A stretch of DNA of 64,000 nt from Pseudomonas grandcourensis (GTDB lineage: Bacteria > Pseudomonadota > Gammaproteobacteria > Pseudomonadales > Pseudomonadaceae): contig NZ_CP150919.1 of assembly GCF_039909015.1 (NCBI RefSeq), forward strand, positions 4,626,501 to 4,690,500, written 5' to 3'. The translations under genes and the position numbers were made by a program. Under the pieces are notes generated by a model. It searched no databases. It was given only the letters and a program-made list of their open reading frames with translations, and was not told the DNA's origin. Position 1 is the first letter of the stretch; every line of letters begins with the position of its first letter. This document shows, piece after piece, positions 49,091-59,715 of the stretch.

Positions 49091-50554
49091 TTAGCGCGGG
49101 AATGCTGGCGGGTTTACACCGGCCATGTCTTCCATCACGCGAACCACCTGGCAGCTGTAACCGAACTCGTTGTCGTACCAGACGTACAGAACAACGCGGT
49201 TATCCTGGGTGATGGTCGCTTCCGCGTCCACTACGCCTGCGTGGCGCGAGCCAACGAAGTCGGTGGAAACCACTTCCTGGGAGCTGACGTAGTCGATCTG
49301 CTTGTGCAGATCCGAGTGCATGGCCATCTGGCGCAGGTACTCGTTGATCTCTTCGCGAGTGGTGGCCTTTTCCAGGTTCAGGTTCAGGATGGCCATCGAC
49401 ACGTTCGGCGTAGGAACGCGAATCGCGTTGCCGGTCAGCTTGCCCTTGAGCACTGGCAGCGCCTTGGCGGCTGCGGTGGCGGCACCGGTCTCGGTGATAA
49501 CCATGTTCAGCGGCGCGGCGCGGCCACGACGGCTGCCCTTGTGGAAGTTGTCGATCAGGTTCTGGTCGTTGGTGAACGAGTGAACGGTTTCGACGTGGCC
49601 GTTGATGATGCCGTACTTGTCGTTGACTGCCTTGAGCACCGGCACGATGGCGTTGGTGGTGCAGGAAGCCGCCGAGATGATCTTGTCGTCAGGGGTGATT
49701 TCGCCATGGTTGATGCCGTGCACGATGTTCTTCAGCGCGCCCTTGCCAGGTGCGGTGAGGATCACGCGGGCAGCGCCCGGGCAGGTCAGGTGCTGGCCCA
49801 GGCCGTCAGCGTCACGCCATACACCGGTGTTGTCGACGATCAGAGCGTTTTCGATGCCGTACTGGGTGTAGTCGACTTCGGCCGGGCTCTTGGCGTAGAT
49901 AACCTGGATCAGGTTGCCGTTGGCGGTGATGGTGTTGTTGGCTTCATCGATGGTGATGGTGCCATCGAACGGACCATGGACCGAGTCGCGGCGCAGCAGG
50001 CTGGCACGCTTGACCAGGTCGTTCTCGGCGCCCTTGCGGACAACGATGGCGCGCAGGCGCAGGCCGTCGCCACCACCGGTTTTCTCGATCAGGATGCGCG
50101 CCAGCAGACGGCCGATACGACCGAAGCCGTACAGGACAACGTCGGTGCCTTTGCGGGCCGATGCGTTTTGCTGGCCAACCACGTCAGCCAGTTCTTCACG
50201 GACGAACTGCTCGGCAGTACGGCCATTGCCTTCGGCCTTGAATTTGGCCGCCAGCTTGCCCAGGTCCACCGAAGCGGCGCCGAGCTTGAGTTCGCTCATC
50301 GCCTTGATCAGCGGGAATGTTTCGTGGACGGACAGCTCGCTTTCGTCGGACTGACGGTGACGAGCAAAGCGGTGAGCTTTGAGAATCGCAATGACTGAAC
50401 GATTGATCAGGCTGCGGCCATAGATCGAGCTCACCACGTTGTTATTGCGGTAGAGCTGACCGATAAGCGGAATCATCGCTTCTGCGAGTGCTTCACGGTC
50501 GATCCATTCACCAAGACACTGGTCGGGCTTCTGAGTCACGGGAACCTTCCACAT
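49091..50554 (-). CDS. gap: Glyceraldehyde-3-phosphate dehydrogenase, long Pseudomonas form
   Basis: This 487-residue protein has an N-terminal extension of about 130 residues (MWKVPVTQKPDQCLGEWIDR at the start) before the usual GAPDH domain. The NAD motif is VVLYGFGRIGRLLARIL, the catalytic Cys lies in IISAASCTTNAIVPVLKAV, and the substrate loop and C-terminus are HSFTNDQNLIDNFHKGSRRG and VLYVWYDNEFGYSCQVVRVM. The extension is typical of this Pseudomonas paralogue and its role is unknown. A GTG at 50539 is an alternative start. The frame upstream of 50554 is basic and unlikely. It is placed, as in P. aeruginosa from memory, next to divergent mfd. Confidence 0.93.
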   Translation of the reverse strand: MWKVPVTQKPDQCLGEWIDREALAEAMIPLIGQLYRNNNVVSSIYGRSLINRSVIAILKAHRFARHRQSDESELSVHETFPLIKAMSELKLGAASVDLGKLAAKFKAEGNGRTAEQFVREELADVVGQQNASARKGTDVVLYGFGRIGRLLARILIEKTGGGDGLRLRAIVVRKGAENDLVKRASLLRRDSVHGPFDGTITIDEANNTITANGNLIQVIYAKSPAEVDYTQYGIENALIVDNTGVWRDADGLGQHLTCPGAARVILTAPGKGALKNIVHGINHGEITPDDKIISAASCTTNAIVPVLKAVNDKYGIINGHVETVHSFTNDQNLIDNFHKGSRRGRAAPLNMVITETGAATAAAKALPVLKGKLTGNAIRVPTPNVSMAILNLNLEKATTREEINEYLRQMAMHSDLHKQIDYVSSQEVVSTDFVGSRHAGVVDAEATITQDNRVVLYVWYDNEFGYSCQVVRVMEDMAGVNPPAFPR

Positions 50555-50917
50555 GTAGGGGCAGAAAAAAGGGGCTACATTATGCCGCCGAGTGACAGCG
50601 GTAGCAATGCGCGCCCGTCGTGCTTTACGTAACAATTCGTCGTTCAAAAAAATTACGCCTCGCGCAAGCCCAATAAAACCGGGGCTTGCAGCGCAGTCAA
50701 TTTTTTGGAGGTTACGCCTCCTTATCCGTAACCCTCCGTAACACTCGTTGTTTTTGCCACTACATATTCAGTAATTCCCGGCAAAAAAGCGTCGAATTTT
50801 GTCTTTACCACTACATTTCACCAAACCCGTGCTTTAGACGCAGTCAGCAACTGACAGGCGGCATCGTTGACCGCTACAATTGCCGACTTTGTCGCAACGC
50901 TTGGAGCTCAACCTTCC
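50555..50917. promoter_or_regulatory. Divergent gap-mfd control region
   Basis: This 363-base non-coding region has TTACGCCTC twice (50653 and 50712) and the inverted CCGTAAC twice (50726 and 50735). GGAGGTTACG (50707-50716) can pair with CGTAACCCTCC (50727-50737) with a one-base bulge, so a hairpin is possible. No gene was seen. Confidence 0.4.
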
Positions 50918-53900
50918 GTGCCCGTTCTGCGTCTACCGCTTCTCCCTGCCGCGGCAGGTAAACAGCACTGGGGCAACCTGCCCGGTGCCGCCCTGAGCCT
51001 GGCCATCGCCGAGGCCGCCAGCGCTGCCAAGCGCTTTACCCTGCTGCTGACCGCCGACAGCCAAAGTGCCGAACGGCTGGAACAGGAGCTGGCTTTCTTC
51101 GCCCCGGATTTACCCGTATTGCACTTTCCCGACTGGGAAACCCTGCCCTACGACCTGTTCTCGCCGCACCAGGACATCATTTCCCAGCGCATCGCCAGCC
51201 TGTACCGGCTGCCGGAACTGAGCCATGGCGTACTGGTGGTGCCGATCACGACCGCCCTGCATCGCCTCGCGCCGACCAAGTTCCTGCTCGGCAGCAGCCT
51301 GGTGCTGGATATCGGCCAGAAGCTTGACGTCGAGCAAATGCGCACCCGCCTTGAAGCCACGGGCTATCGCTACGTCGATACGGTGTATGAGCACGGCGAG
51401 TTCACCGTTCGCGGCTCGCTGATCGATCTGTTCCCGATGGGAAGCAAGCTGCCGTATCGCATCGATCTGTTCGACGACGAAATCGAAACCCTGCGCACCT
51501 TCGACCCGGAGAACCAGCGTTCGATCGACAAGGTTGATTCGGTCAAGCTGTTGCCGGCCAAGGAATTCCCGCTGCAAAAAGAAGCAGTCACTCGCTTCAA
51601 GGCGCGCTTCCGCGAGCGCTTCGATGTCGATTTCCGCCGTTGCCCGATCTTCCAGGACTTGAGCAGCGGGATTACCCCGGCCGGTATCGAGTACTACCTG
51701 CCGCTGTTCTTCGAAGAAACCTCGACGCTGTTCGATTACCTGCCCCAGGACACCCAAGTGTTCTCGCTGCCCGGCATCGAACAGGCCGCGGAAAACTTCT
51801 GGAACGACGTGCGCAATCGCTATGAAGAACGCCGCGTCGACCCGTCCCGCCCTTTATTACCGCCTGCAGAGCTGTTCCTGCCGGTAGAAGACTGCTTCGC
51901 ACGCTTGAAGAACTGGCCGCGCGTGGTGGCCAGTCAACAGGACGTGGAAAGCGGTGGCGGTCGCGAGCGCTTCCCCGCTCGGGAGCTGCCGAACCTGGCC
52001 ATCGAAGCCAAGGCCACTCAGCCAATGGCGGCACTGGCCGAGTTCCTCGACCAGTTCCCCGGTCGCGTGCTGTTCACCGCCGAATCGGCAGGCCGCCGCG
52101 AAGTGTTGCTGGAGCTGCTGGAACGTTTGAAGCTGCGACCGAAAACCGTCGACAGCTGGCCGGACTTTGTCGCCGGCAAGGAACGCCTGGCGATCACCAT
52201 CGCACCGCTCGACGAAGGCTTGCTGCTCGACGACCCGGCCCTGGCCCTCGTCGCCGAAAGCCCGTTGTTCGGCCAGCGCGTGATGCAGCGCCGTCGCCGC
52301 GAAAAGCGCGCCGATGCCAACAACGATGCCGTCATCAAGAACCTCACCGAGCTGCGCGAAGGCGCGCCGGTGGTGCACATCGACCACGGCGTCGGCCGCT
52401 ACCTGGGCCTGGCGACCCTGGAAATTGACAACCAGGCCGCCGAATTCCTTGCCCTGGAATACGCCGAAGGCGCCAAGCTTTATGTGCCGGTGGCCAACTT
52501 GCACCTGATCGCCCGCTACACCGGCAGCGACGATGCCCTGGCCCCGCTGCACCGCCTCGGCTCCGAGACCTGGCAGAAGGCCAAGCGCAAAGCCGCCGAA
52601 CAGGTGCGCGACGTCGCCGCCGAGTTGCTCGACATCTATGCCCGCCGCGCAGCCCGCGAAGGCTACGCTTTCGCCGATCCGAAGGCCGACTACGCCACCT
52701 TCAGCGCCGGTTTCCCGTTCGAAGAAACCCCGGACCAGCAAACCACCATCGAAGCGGTGCGCGAAGACATGCTTGCGCCCAAGCCGATGGATCGCCTGGT
52801 GTGCGGCGACGTTGGCTTCGGCAAGACCGAAGTGGCGATGCGCGCCGCGTTCATCGCCGTGCACGGCGGTCGCCAGGTGGCGATCCTGGTGCCGACCACC
52901 CTGCTCGCCCAGCAGCACTACAACAGCTTCCGCGACCGCTTCGCCGACTGGCCGGTGACCGTGGAAGTGATGAGCCGCTTCAAGTCGGCCAAGGAAGTGA
53001 ATGCGGCGGTCGCAGACCTGGCTGAAGGCAAGATCGACATCGTCATCGGCACGCACAAGCTGCTGCAGGACGACGTGAAGATCAAAAACCTTGGCCTGGT
53101 GATCATCGACGAAGAACACCGTTTCGGCGTGCGCCAGAAAGAACAGCTCAAGGCGCTACGCAGCGAAGTCGACATCCTGACCCTGACCGCCACGCCGATT
53201 CCGCGCACGCTGAACATGGCGGTGTCGGGCATGCGCGACCTGTCGATCATCGCCACGCCGCCGGCCCGTCGCCTGTCGGTACGCACCTTCGTCATGGAAC
53301 AGAACAAGAGCACGGTCAAAGAGGCCCTGCTGCGTGAGCTGCTGCGTGGTGGCCAGGTCTACTACCTGCACAACGACGTGAAGACCATCGAGAAATGCGC
53401 CGCCGACCTCGCCGAACTGGTGCCGGAAGCACGGATCGGCATCGGTCATGGCCAGATGCGTGAACGCGATCTCGAACAGGTGATGAGCGACTTCTATCAC
53501 AAGCGCTTCAACGTGCTGATCGCCTCGACCATCATCGAGACCGGCATCGACGTGCCGAGCGCCAACACCATCATCATCGAGCGTGCCGACAAGTTCGGCC
53601 TGGCACAGTTGCACCAGTTGCGCGGCCGGGTCGGACGCAGTCACCACCAGGCGTACGCCTACCTGTTGACGCCGCCGCGCCAGCAAATCACCCCGGACGC
53701 GGAAAAGCGCCTGGAAGCGATTGCCAATACCCAGGACCTCGGCGCGGGCTTCGTGCTCGCCACCAACGACCTGGAAATCCGTGGCGCCGGCGAACTGCTC
53801 GGCGACGGCCAGAGCGGGCAGATCCAGGCCGTCGGCTTTACGCTGTACATGGAAATGCTCGAGCGCGCGGTGAAGTCGATCCGCAAGGGCGAGCAACCGA

Positions 53901-54367
53901 ACCTCGATCAACCGCTTGGCGGCGGTCCGGAAGTCAACTTGCGGGTACCGGCATTGATCCCGGAAGACTACCTGCCGGATGTCCACGCCCGCCTGATTCT
54001 CTACAAGCGCATTGCCTCGGCCACCGACGAGGACGGCCTCAAGGATTTGCAGGTGGAGATGATCGACCGTTTCGGCCTGTTGCCGGAACCGACCAAGAAC
54101 CTGATCCGCATCACTGCATTGAAATTGCAGGCCGAGCAACTGGGCATCAAGAAAGTCGATGGCGGCCCGCAAGGCGGTCGCGTCGAGTTCGCCGCACAGA
54201 CGCCGGTCGACCCGCTGACCCTGATCAAACTGATCCAGAGCCAGCCAAAACGCTACAAATTCGAAGGCGCCACGATGTTCAAGTTCATGGTTCCGATGGA
54301 GCGCCCGGAAGAGCGCTTTAATACTGTAGAGGCGCTGTTCGAGCGCCTCGTTCCGAAAACTGCTTGA
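50918..54367 (+). CDS. mfd: Transcription-repair coupling factor Mfd
   Basis: This 1149-residue DNA translocase removes stalled RNA polymerase at lesions and recruits UvrA. The UvrB-like N-terminal modules contain FPDWETLPYDLFSPHQDIIS and FTVRGSLIDLFPMGS. The RNA polymerase interaction domain lies at about 490-560 (GAPVVHIDHGVGRYLGLATL). The helicase core has Walker A CGDVGFGKTEVAMRAAF (about 629-645), the DEEH box in LVIIDEEHRFGVRQKEQL (about 727) and LHQLRGRVGRSHHQAYAYLL. The C-terminal regulatory domain ends the protein. The start is GTG at 50918, giving the usual Pseudomonas length. csiV follows within ten bases. Confidence 0.96.
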   Translation: MPVLRLPLLPAAAGKQHWGNLPGAALSLAIAEAASAAKRFTLLLTADSQSAERLEQELAFFAPDLPVLHFPDWETLPYDLFSPHQDIISQRIASLYRLPELSHGVLVVPITTALHRLAPTKFLLGSSLVLDIGQKLDVEQMRTRLEATGYRYVDTVYEHGEFTVRGSLIDLFPMGSKLPYRIDLFDDEIETLRTFDPENQRSIDKVDSVKLLPAKEFPLQKEAVTRFKARFRERFDVDFRRCPIFQDLSSGITPAGIEYYLPLFFEETSTLFDYLPQDTQVFSLPGIEQAAENFWNDVRNRYEERRVDPSRPLLPPAELFLPVEDCFARLKNWPRVVASQQDVESGGGRERFPARELPNLAIEAKATQPMAALAEFLDQFPGRVLFTAESAGRREVLLELLERLKLRPKTVDSWPDFVAGKERLAITIAPLDEGLLLDDPALALVAESPLFGQRVMQRRRREKRADANNDAVIKNLTELREGAPVVHIDHGVGRYLGLATLEIDNQAAEFLALEYAEGAKLYVPVANLHLIARYTGSDDALAPLHRLGSETWQKAKRKAAEQVRDVAAELLDIYARRAAREGYAFADPKADYATFSAGFPFEETPDQQTTIEAVREDMLAPKPMDRLVCGDVGFGKTEVAMRAAFIAVHGGRQVAILVPTTLLAQQHYNSFRDRFADWPVTVEVMSRFKSAKEVNAAVADLAEGKIDIVIGTHKLLQDDVKIKNLGLVIIDEEHRFGVRQKEQLKALRSEVDILTLTATPIPRTLNMAVSGMRDLSIIATPPARRLSVRTFVMEQNKSTVKEALLRELLRGGQVYYLHNDVKTIEKCAADLAELVPEARIGIGHGQMRERDLEQVMSDFYHKRFNVLIASTIIETGIDVPSANTIIIERADKFGLAQLHQLRGRVGRSHHQAYAYLLTPPRQQITPDAEKRLEAIANTQDLGAGFVLATNDLEIRGAGELLGDGQSGQIQAVGFTLYMEMLERAVKSIRKGEQPNLDQPLGGGPEVNLRVPALIPEDYLPDVHARLILYKRIASATDEDGLKDLQVEMIDRFGLLPEPTKNLIRITALKLQAEQLGIKKVDGGPQGGRVEFAAQTPVDPLTLIKLIQSQPKRYKFEGATMFKFMVPMERPEERFNTVEALFERLVPKTA

Positions 54368-54377
54368 AGGACGCCGC

Positions 54378-54956
54378 ATGCGCCTGTTTCGCTCACTGAC
54401 CCTGCTGACCCTGTTGATGCCAGCACTGGTCGCACCCACGGCATTTGCCGATGACCTGTATCAGGTCGAAATGATTCTGGTCCGTCAAAACGCCGTACCG
54501 GCGATTGTCAGCCGCGCCGCGCCGGAAGACTGGGCGGCTGGCGCCCAACCGGTCAGCACCGACAGCCTGCGCACGCCAAGCCTGAATGGCGAGGTGGAAA
54601 AACTCACCAGCAGCGCCGACTACACGGTGTTGCTGCACAAGGCCTGGCAACAGCCCCTCGGCGAAACGGCCAGCAAAGTGGCAATCAGCGACGGCAAGGA
54701 ACAATATGGTCAGTTCCCGATCGAGGGCACACTGAACATGAAACTGGGACGCTTTACCGACGTCGACGCCGATTTCTGGGTCAACCAAATCGATGCCAAT
54801 GGCATGGTGACCGCCAGCGAGCGCTTGAAACAGGAAAGCCACACCAAGAACGGCCAGCTGAACTTCCTCGATAACGGCCATCTCGGCCTGCTGATCAAGA
54901 TCACCTCGCTGACCGCCCCCGCACCCCGAGCAGCTCCCGAAGAAATTCCGGATTGA
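54378..54956 (+). CDS. CsiV-family protein
   Basis: This 192-residue secreted protein has a signal peptide (MRLFRSLTLLTLLMPALVAP, cleavage near AFA) and the CsiV pattern DDLYQVEMILVRQNAVPAIV, LHKAWQQPLGE, GTLNMKLGRFTDVDADFWVN and LNFLDNGHLGLLIKITSL. CsiV proteins are periplasmic peptidoglycan-associated factors. In Vibrio CsiV is needed for sensitivity to D-amino-acid-induced and host-imposed stress through class III ribonucleotide reductase, but its role in Pseudomonas is not established. It begins ten bases after mfd and six bases before the helicase gene, so the three are probably cotranscribed. Confidence 0.8.
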   Translation: MRLFRSLTLLTLLMPALVAPTAFADDLYQVEMILVRQNAVPAIVSRAAPEDWAAGAQPVSTDSLRTPSLNGEVEKLTSSADYTVLLHKAWQQPLGETASKVAISDGKEQYGQFPIEGTLNMKLGRFTDVDADFWVNQIDANGMVTASERLKQESHTKNGQLNFLDNGHLGLLIKITSLTAPAPRAAPEEIPD

Positions 54957-54962
54957 TTCCCT

Positions 54963-57656
54963 ATGTCCGCGACCCTGAGCAAACCCCTGGCACCATCCTG
55001 GGTCAGCCGATTCAAGGAACAGAGCCTGGAGCGTGGTCGCCGTTACGCGCTGGAGAATCGTGTCAGGATCGTCGAGGCCGGCGACGCCACGATCATTGCC
55101 GCCTGCGAAGGCTCTGGCAGTAACGTTTACCGTCAGACCATTCGCCTGCGCGAGTCAGCCAAGGGCACGCTGCTGATGGTCGACGCCACCTGCTCCTGCC
55201 CGGTCCACAGCAACTGCAAACATTGCGCGGCGGTGCTTCTGCAAGTGCAGGAAACCCTCGACTACCCCGCTGCCGCCAAAGACGCCGAACTCCTGGAAAA
55301 ACTCCAGGCAGTCCTGGAAAACCGCAGCCCGAAAGCCCCGCCGCAAGTGCTGGTGGACAATGTGCAGCCCGTCCCGCGCCTGTGGCTGGCGAGCATAGAG
55401 TTCAGCGCGTTCGAACCGCGCAACGGCCGAATGCAGCGTTACATCCAGCATCGCGCGGCGCTGTCTTTCAGTTACCTGGACGAGTACGTTTGCGGGCAGA
55501 AAAACACCGACATCCTGATTCGCCAGGAAACCCAGACGCTGCGGATAAAACGCCACCCGGACGTGGAACAGTCCTACCGGGAACAGTTGCGAATCCTCGG
55601 CTTCAAAGTCGCCACTCGGCAAAGCAAAGCCTTGCCGGAAAGTGCCGGCGAGCTGTTCGAGATGATCAATGACAGCGCCTGGCTGACCTTTACCCTCAAT
55701 GAGCTGCCGAAGCTGCGCACCCAGGGCTGGGAATTGCAGATCGACGAGGACTTCGGGTTCGACCTGACGGCGGTAGACGACTGGTACGCCACGGTCGAAC
55801 AGGCTCCGGAGCGCGACTGGTTCGACCTGGAACTGGGGATCATCGTCAACGGCGAACGCCTGAGCCTGTTGCCGATCCTGCTCAACCTGATGCGCTCCCA
55901 CACCGAAATCCTCAACCCGGAACGCCTGGCCCGACGCCGCGACGACGAGCTGATCCTGGTGAATATCCCCAATCGCCCGAACTCCGAGTACGGCCCGCTG
56001 CAAGTCGCCCTGCCCTTCGGCCGTTTGAAGCCGGTGCTGGCCACCCTCGGCGAGTTCTACCTGCAGGAGCCCGGTGACACCACGCTGCGCCTGAGCAAGG
56101 CCGATGCCACGCGCCTGAACCCGCTGGAAGGCATGCCACTGCTCTGGGAGGGCGGCGAACAGATCCGCACTTTTGCCCAGCGCCTGCGTGACATCAAGGA
56201 CCACACGGCCACCGCCCCGGAAGGCCTGAATGCGACGCTGCGTCCGTATCAGCTTGAAGGCTTGAGCTGGATGCAATCGCTGCGGCAGCTGGAAGTGGGT
56301 GGAATTCTCGCGGACGACATGGGCCTGGGCAAAACCCTGCAGACACTGGCCCACGTGCTGAGCGAGAAAAACGCCGGCCGCCTCGATCGGCCGTGCATGG
56401 TGGTGATGCCGACCAGCCTGATCCCCAATTGGCTCGACGAAGCGGCGCACTTTACGCCACAGCTCAAGGTACTGGCGCTATACGGTGCCGGCCGCAAAAA
56501 GCACTTCGACAAGCTGGCTGATTACGATCTGATCCTGACCACCTATGCGCTGCTGCCCAAGGATGTCGAACGCCTGGCGGCGCAGCCCTTGCACATACTG
56601 GTGCTGGACGAAGCGCAATACATCAAGAACCCGACCAGCAAGGCCGCCCAGGCTGCCCGCGAGCTCAATGCCCGGCAGCGCCTGTGCCTGAGCGGCACGC
56701 CGCTGGAAAACCATCTCGGTGAACTCTGGTCGCTGTTTCACTTCCTCTTGCCCGGCTGGCTGGGCGATGTGAAAAGCTTCAACCGCGATTACCGCGTGCC
56801 GATTGAAAAACGCACCAGCGAGGTCAGGCTTCAGCACCTCAACGGCCGGATCAAACCTTTCCTGCTGCGCCGTACCAAAGAACAGGTGGCCACCGAGTTG
56901 CCACCGAAAACCGAGATCATCCATTGGGTCGAACTCAACGAGGCCCAGCGCGATGTGTACGAAACCATGCGCCTGGCCATGGACAAGAAGGTCCGCGACG
57001 AGATCACCCGCAAAGGCGTGGCCCGCAGCCAGATCATCATTCTCGAAGCCCTGCTCAAGCTGCGTCAGGTGTGCTGTGACTTGCGCCTGGTCAACGAGGC
57101 GACCCTGCCAAGCCGTGGCAGCACGTCGGGCAAGCTCGACAGCCTGATGGAAATGCTCGAGGAATTGTTCGAGGAAGGTCGACGGATCCTGCTGTTCTCG
57201 CAGTTCACCTCAATGCTGTCGCTGATCGAAGACGAACTGAACAAACGCGGCGTGGCCTACGCCCTGCTGACCGGCCAGACCCGCGACCGCCGCACACCCG
57301 TGAAAGAGTTCCAGAGTGGCAAGCGTCAGATTTTTCTGATCAGCCTGAAGGCCGGTGGCGTTGGCCTGAACTTGACCGAAGCGGACACGGTGATTCATTA
57401 CGACCCGTGGTGGAACCCGGCGACGGAAAACCAGGCGACCGACCGCGCGTATCGCATCGGCCAGGAGAAGCCGGTGTTCGTTTACAAACTGATTGCGCGG
57501 GGCACGGTGGAAGAAAAGATTCAGCACCTGCAAAAGGAAAAATCCGACCTCGCGGCCGGCGTGCTGGATGGGCGCAAGGCCGGGGACTGGAAACTGCAGA
57601 ACGATGATATTGAGGCGCTGTTTGCGCCGCTGCCGGAAAACCTCGAAAAGCGTTGA
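54963..57656 (+). CDS. SNF2-family helicase with SWIM zinc finger
   Basis: This 897-residue protein has an N-terminal SWIM zinc finger (CSCPVHSNCKHCAAVLL, residues 79-95), then a long unique region, and from about residue 420 a SNF2 translocase. The motifs are ILADDMGLGKTLQTLAHVL (Walker A), HILVLDEAQYIKNPTSKAAQ (II), RLCLSGTPLENHLGELWSLF (III), and in the second lobe LLFSQFTSMLSLIEDEL, LKAGGVGLNLTEADTVI and NQATDRAYRIGQ (V and VI). Such proteins move along DNA to displace bound proteins. The exact role of this bacterial subgroup is not known. A REP pair follows the gene. Confidence 0.93.
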   Translation: MSATLSKPLAPSWVSRFKEQSLERGRRYALENRVRIVEAGDATIIAACEGSGSNVYRQTIRLRESAKGTLLMVDATCSCPVHSNCKHCAAVLLQVQETLDYPAAAKDAELLEKLQAVLENRSPKAPPQVLVDNVQPVPRLWLASIEFSAFEPRNGRMQRYIQHRAALSFSYLDEYVCGQKNTDILIRQETQTLRIKRHPDVEQSYREQLRILGFKVATRQSKALPESAGELFEMINDSAWLTFTLNELPKLRTQGWELQIDEDFGFDLTAVDDWYATVEQAPERDWFDLELGIIVNGERLSLLPILLNLMRSHTEILNPERLARRRDDELILVNIPNRPNSEYGPLQVALPFGRLKPVLATLGEFYLQEPGDTTLRLSKADATRLNPLEGMPLLWEGGEQIRTFAQRLRDIKDHTATAPEGLNATLRPYQLEGLSWMQSLRQLEVGGILADDMGLGKTLQTLAHVLSEKNAGRLDRPCMVVMPTSLIPNWLDEAAHFTPQLKVLALYGAGRKKHFDKLADYDLILTTYALLPKDVERLAAQPLHILVLDEAQYIKNPTSKAAQAARELNARQRLCLSGTPLENHLGELWSLFHFLLPGWLGDVKSFNRDYRVPIEKRTSEVRLQHLNGRIKPFLLRRTKEQVATELPPKTEIIHWVELNEAQRDVYETMRLAMDKKVRDEITRKGVARSQIIILEALLKLRQVCCDLRLVNEATLPSRGSTSGKLDSLMEMLEELFEEGRRILLFSQFTSMLSLIEDELNKRGVAYALLTGQTRDRRTPVKEFQSGKRQIFLISLKAGGVGLNLTEADTVIHYDPWWNPATENQATDRAYRIGQEKPVFVYKLIARGTVEEKIQHLQKEKSDLAAGVLDGRKAGDWKLQNDDIEALFAPLPENLEKR

Positions 57657-57681
57657 GACTTTCGGCGTCTGAACCGGCCTC

Positions 57682-57770
57682 TTCGCGAGCAGGCTCGCTC
57701 CCACATTAACCGCGTCGAACGCAAATTCTACGAACGCCACAAATCCTGTGGGAGCGAGCTTGCTCGCGAT
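57682..57770. repeat. REP doublet (REPIN)
   Basis: Inverted 24-base arms (57682-57705 and 57747-57770), starting TTCGCGAGCAGGCTCGCTCC and TGTGGGAGCGAGCTTGCTCG, flank a 41-base spacer. It lies between the convergent helicase and thioinosine phosphorylase genes. Confidence 0.9.
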
Positions 57771-57796
57771 GAAGTCAACTCGGTATCAAGCGGGAC

Positions 57797-58546
<750 letters not shown>

Positions 58547-59557
58547 TTAATCAATCAATTGAGCTTCTTTGAGCGCACCGACAGCGGCCAGCCAGCGCGG
58601 GTCCTGACGGTATTCGGTGCCGGCAAACGACTGGCCGCGCATCCGCGCAATACGCTCGGATGGCTTGACCTTCAGACGCTGGGCAGCGCTCAGGGCCAGT
58701 TCGGCGGCAGCGCGATCGTTGCACACCAGCCCCATGTCGCAACCGGCAGTCAGTGCCGCTTCGATACGGCTGGCAGCATCGCCGACCACGTGGGCGCCCG
58801 CCATGGACAGGTCGTCACTGAAGATCACGCCATCGAACTGCAACTCGCCGCGCAGGATGTCCTGCAACCAGCGGCGGGAGAAGCCGGCGGGTTGGGAATC
58901 GACCTGTGGATAAATAACGTGGGCCGGCATGACCGCGGCCAGTTGCTTGCTCAGTTTGGCAAAAGGCACCAGGTCCTTGACGCGGATCTCGTCGAGGCTG
59001 CGTTCGTCGTTGGGAATCGCGACGTGGGAATCCGCCTCGGCCCAGCCGTGGCCAGGGAAGTGCTTGCCGGTGGCCGCCATGCCTGCGCTATTCATGCCGC
59101 GGATGAATGCACCCGCGAGCAAGGCCGCACGCTCGGGATCACCTTCGAACGAACGGGTGCCGACAACGGCGCTGCGCTGGTAATCGAGGTCGAGCACCGG
59201 GGCGAAGCTCAGGTCCAGTCCAACAGCCAACACTTCGGTGGCCATGATCCAGCCGCACTGCTCGGCCAGGTATTCGGCGTTCGGGTTGTCGGCAATGGCG
59301 CGCATGGCGGGCAAGCGCACGAAACCCTGGCGCAGGCGCTGCACGCGGCCGCCCTCTTGATCCACCGCCAGCAGCAGATCGGGACGAATGGCGCGAATGG
59401 CCGCACTCAGCTCGCGCACTTGACGTGGATGCTCGATGTTACGGGCAAAGATGATCAGGCCACCCACTTCGGGCTGGCGCAGCAATTGGCGATCTTCAGC
59501 CGTCAGCCAGGTACCGGCGACGTCCACCATCAACGAGCCTTGCAAGCCAGCAGTCAT
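58547..59557 (-). CDS. nagZ: Beta-N-acetylhexosaminidase NagZ
   Basis: This 336-residue cytoplasmic GH3 enzyme removes GlcNAc from anhydromuropeptides during peptidoglycan recycling. The barrel contains GGLIIFARNIEHPRQVRELS, LAVDQEGGRVQRLRQGFVRL, the NagZ signature GKHFPGHGWAEADSHVAIPN (with the catalytic His-Asp loop), and IFSDDLSMAGAHVVGDAASR, where the first Asp of SDDLSM is the nucleophile. The ATG at 59557 has AAGGAA upstream and gives the normal family length. Muropeptides released by it can feed AmpR signalling. It heads a two-gene operon with the thioinosine phosphorylase. Confidence 0.95.
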   Translation of the reverse strand: MTAGLQGSLMVDVAGTWLTAEDRQLLRQPEVGGLIIFARNIEHPRQVRELSAAIRAIRPDLLLAVDQEGGRVQRLRQGFVRLPAMRAIADNPNAEYLAEQCGWIMATEVLAVGLDLSFAPVLDLDYQRSAVVGTRSFEGDPERAALLAGAFIRGMNSAGMAATGKHFPGHGWAEADSHVAIPNDERSLDEIRVKDLVPFAKLSKQLAAVMPAHVIYPQVDSQPAGFSRRWLQDILRGELQFDGVIFSDDLSMAGAHVVGDAASRIEAALTAGCDMGLVCNDRAAAELALSAAQRLKVKPSERIARMRGQSFAGTEYRQDPRWLAAVGALKEAQLID

Positions 59558-59715
59558 AAAATTTCCTTGATAACAGAAAACCCGGCCCACACGAATTCGC
59601 CGCCAGACGCTGTGCCCGGCAGGTCGGCGATATCAATGGGAAACGGGTTCAGAACGAGAGTCGGCATGGGCGGCTAGCTTAGCGGATGTCAGCTGCCGCG
59701 CCCACCCGTATGCGG

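Noticed and set aside
51857..53119. Long antisense frame within mfd
   Set aside because: Mfd motifs are complete on the plus strand. The antisense translation lacks any recognisable pattern.
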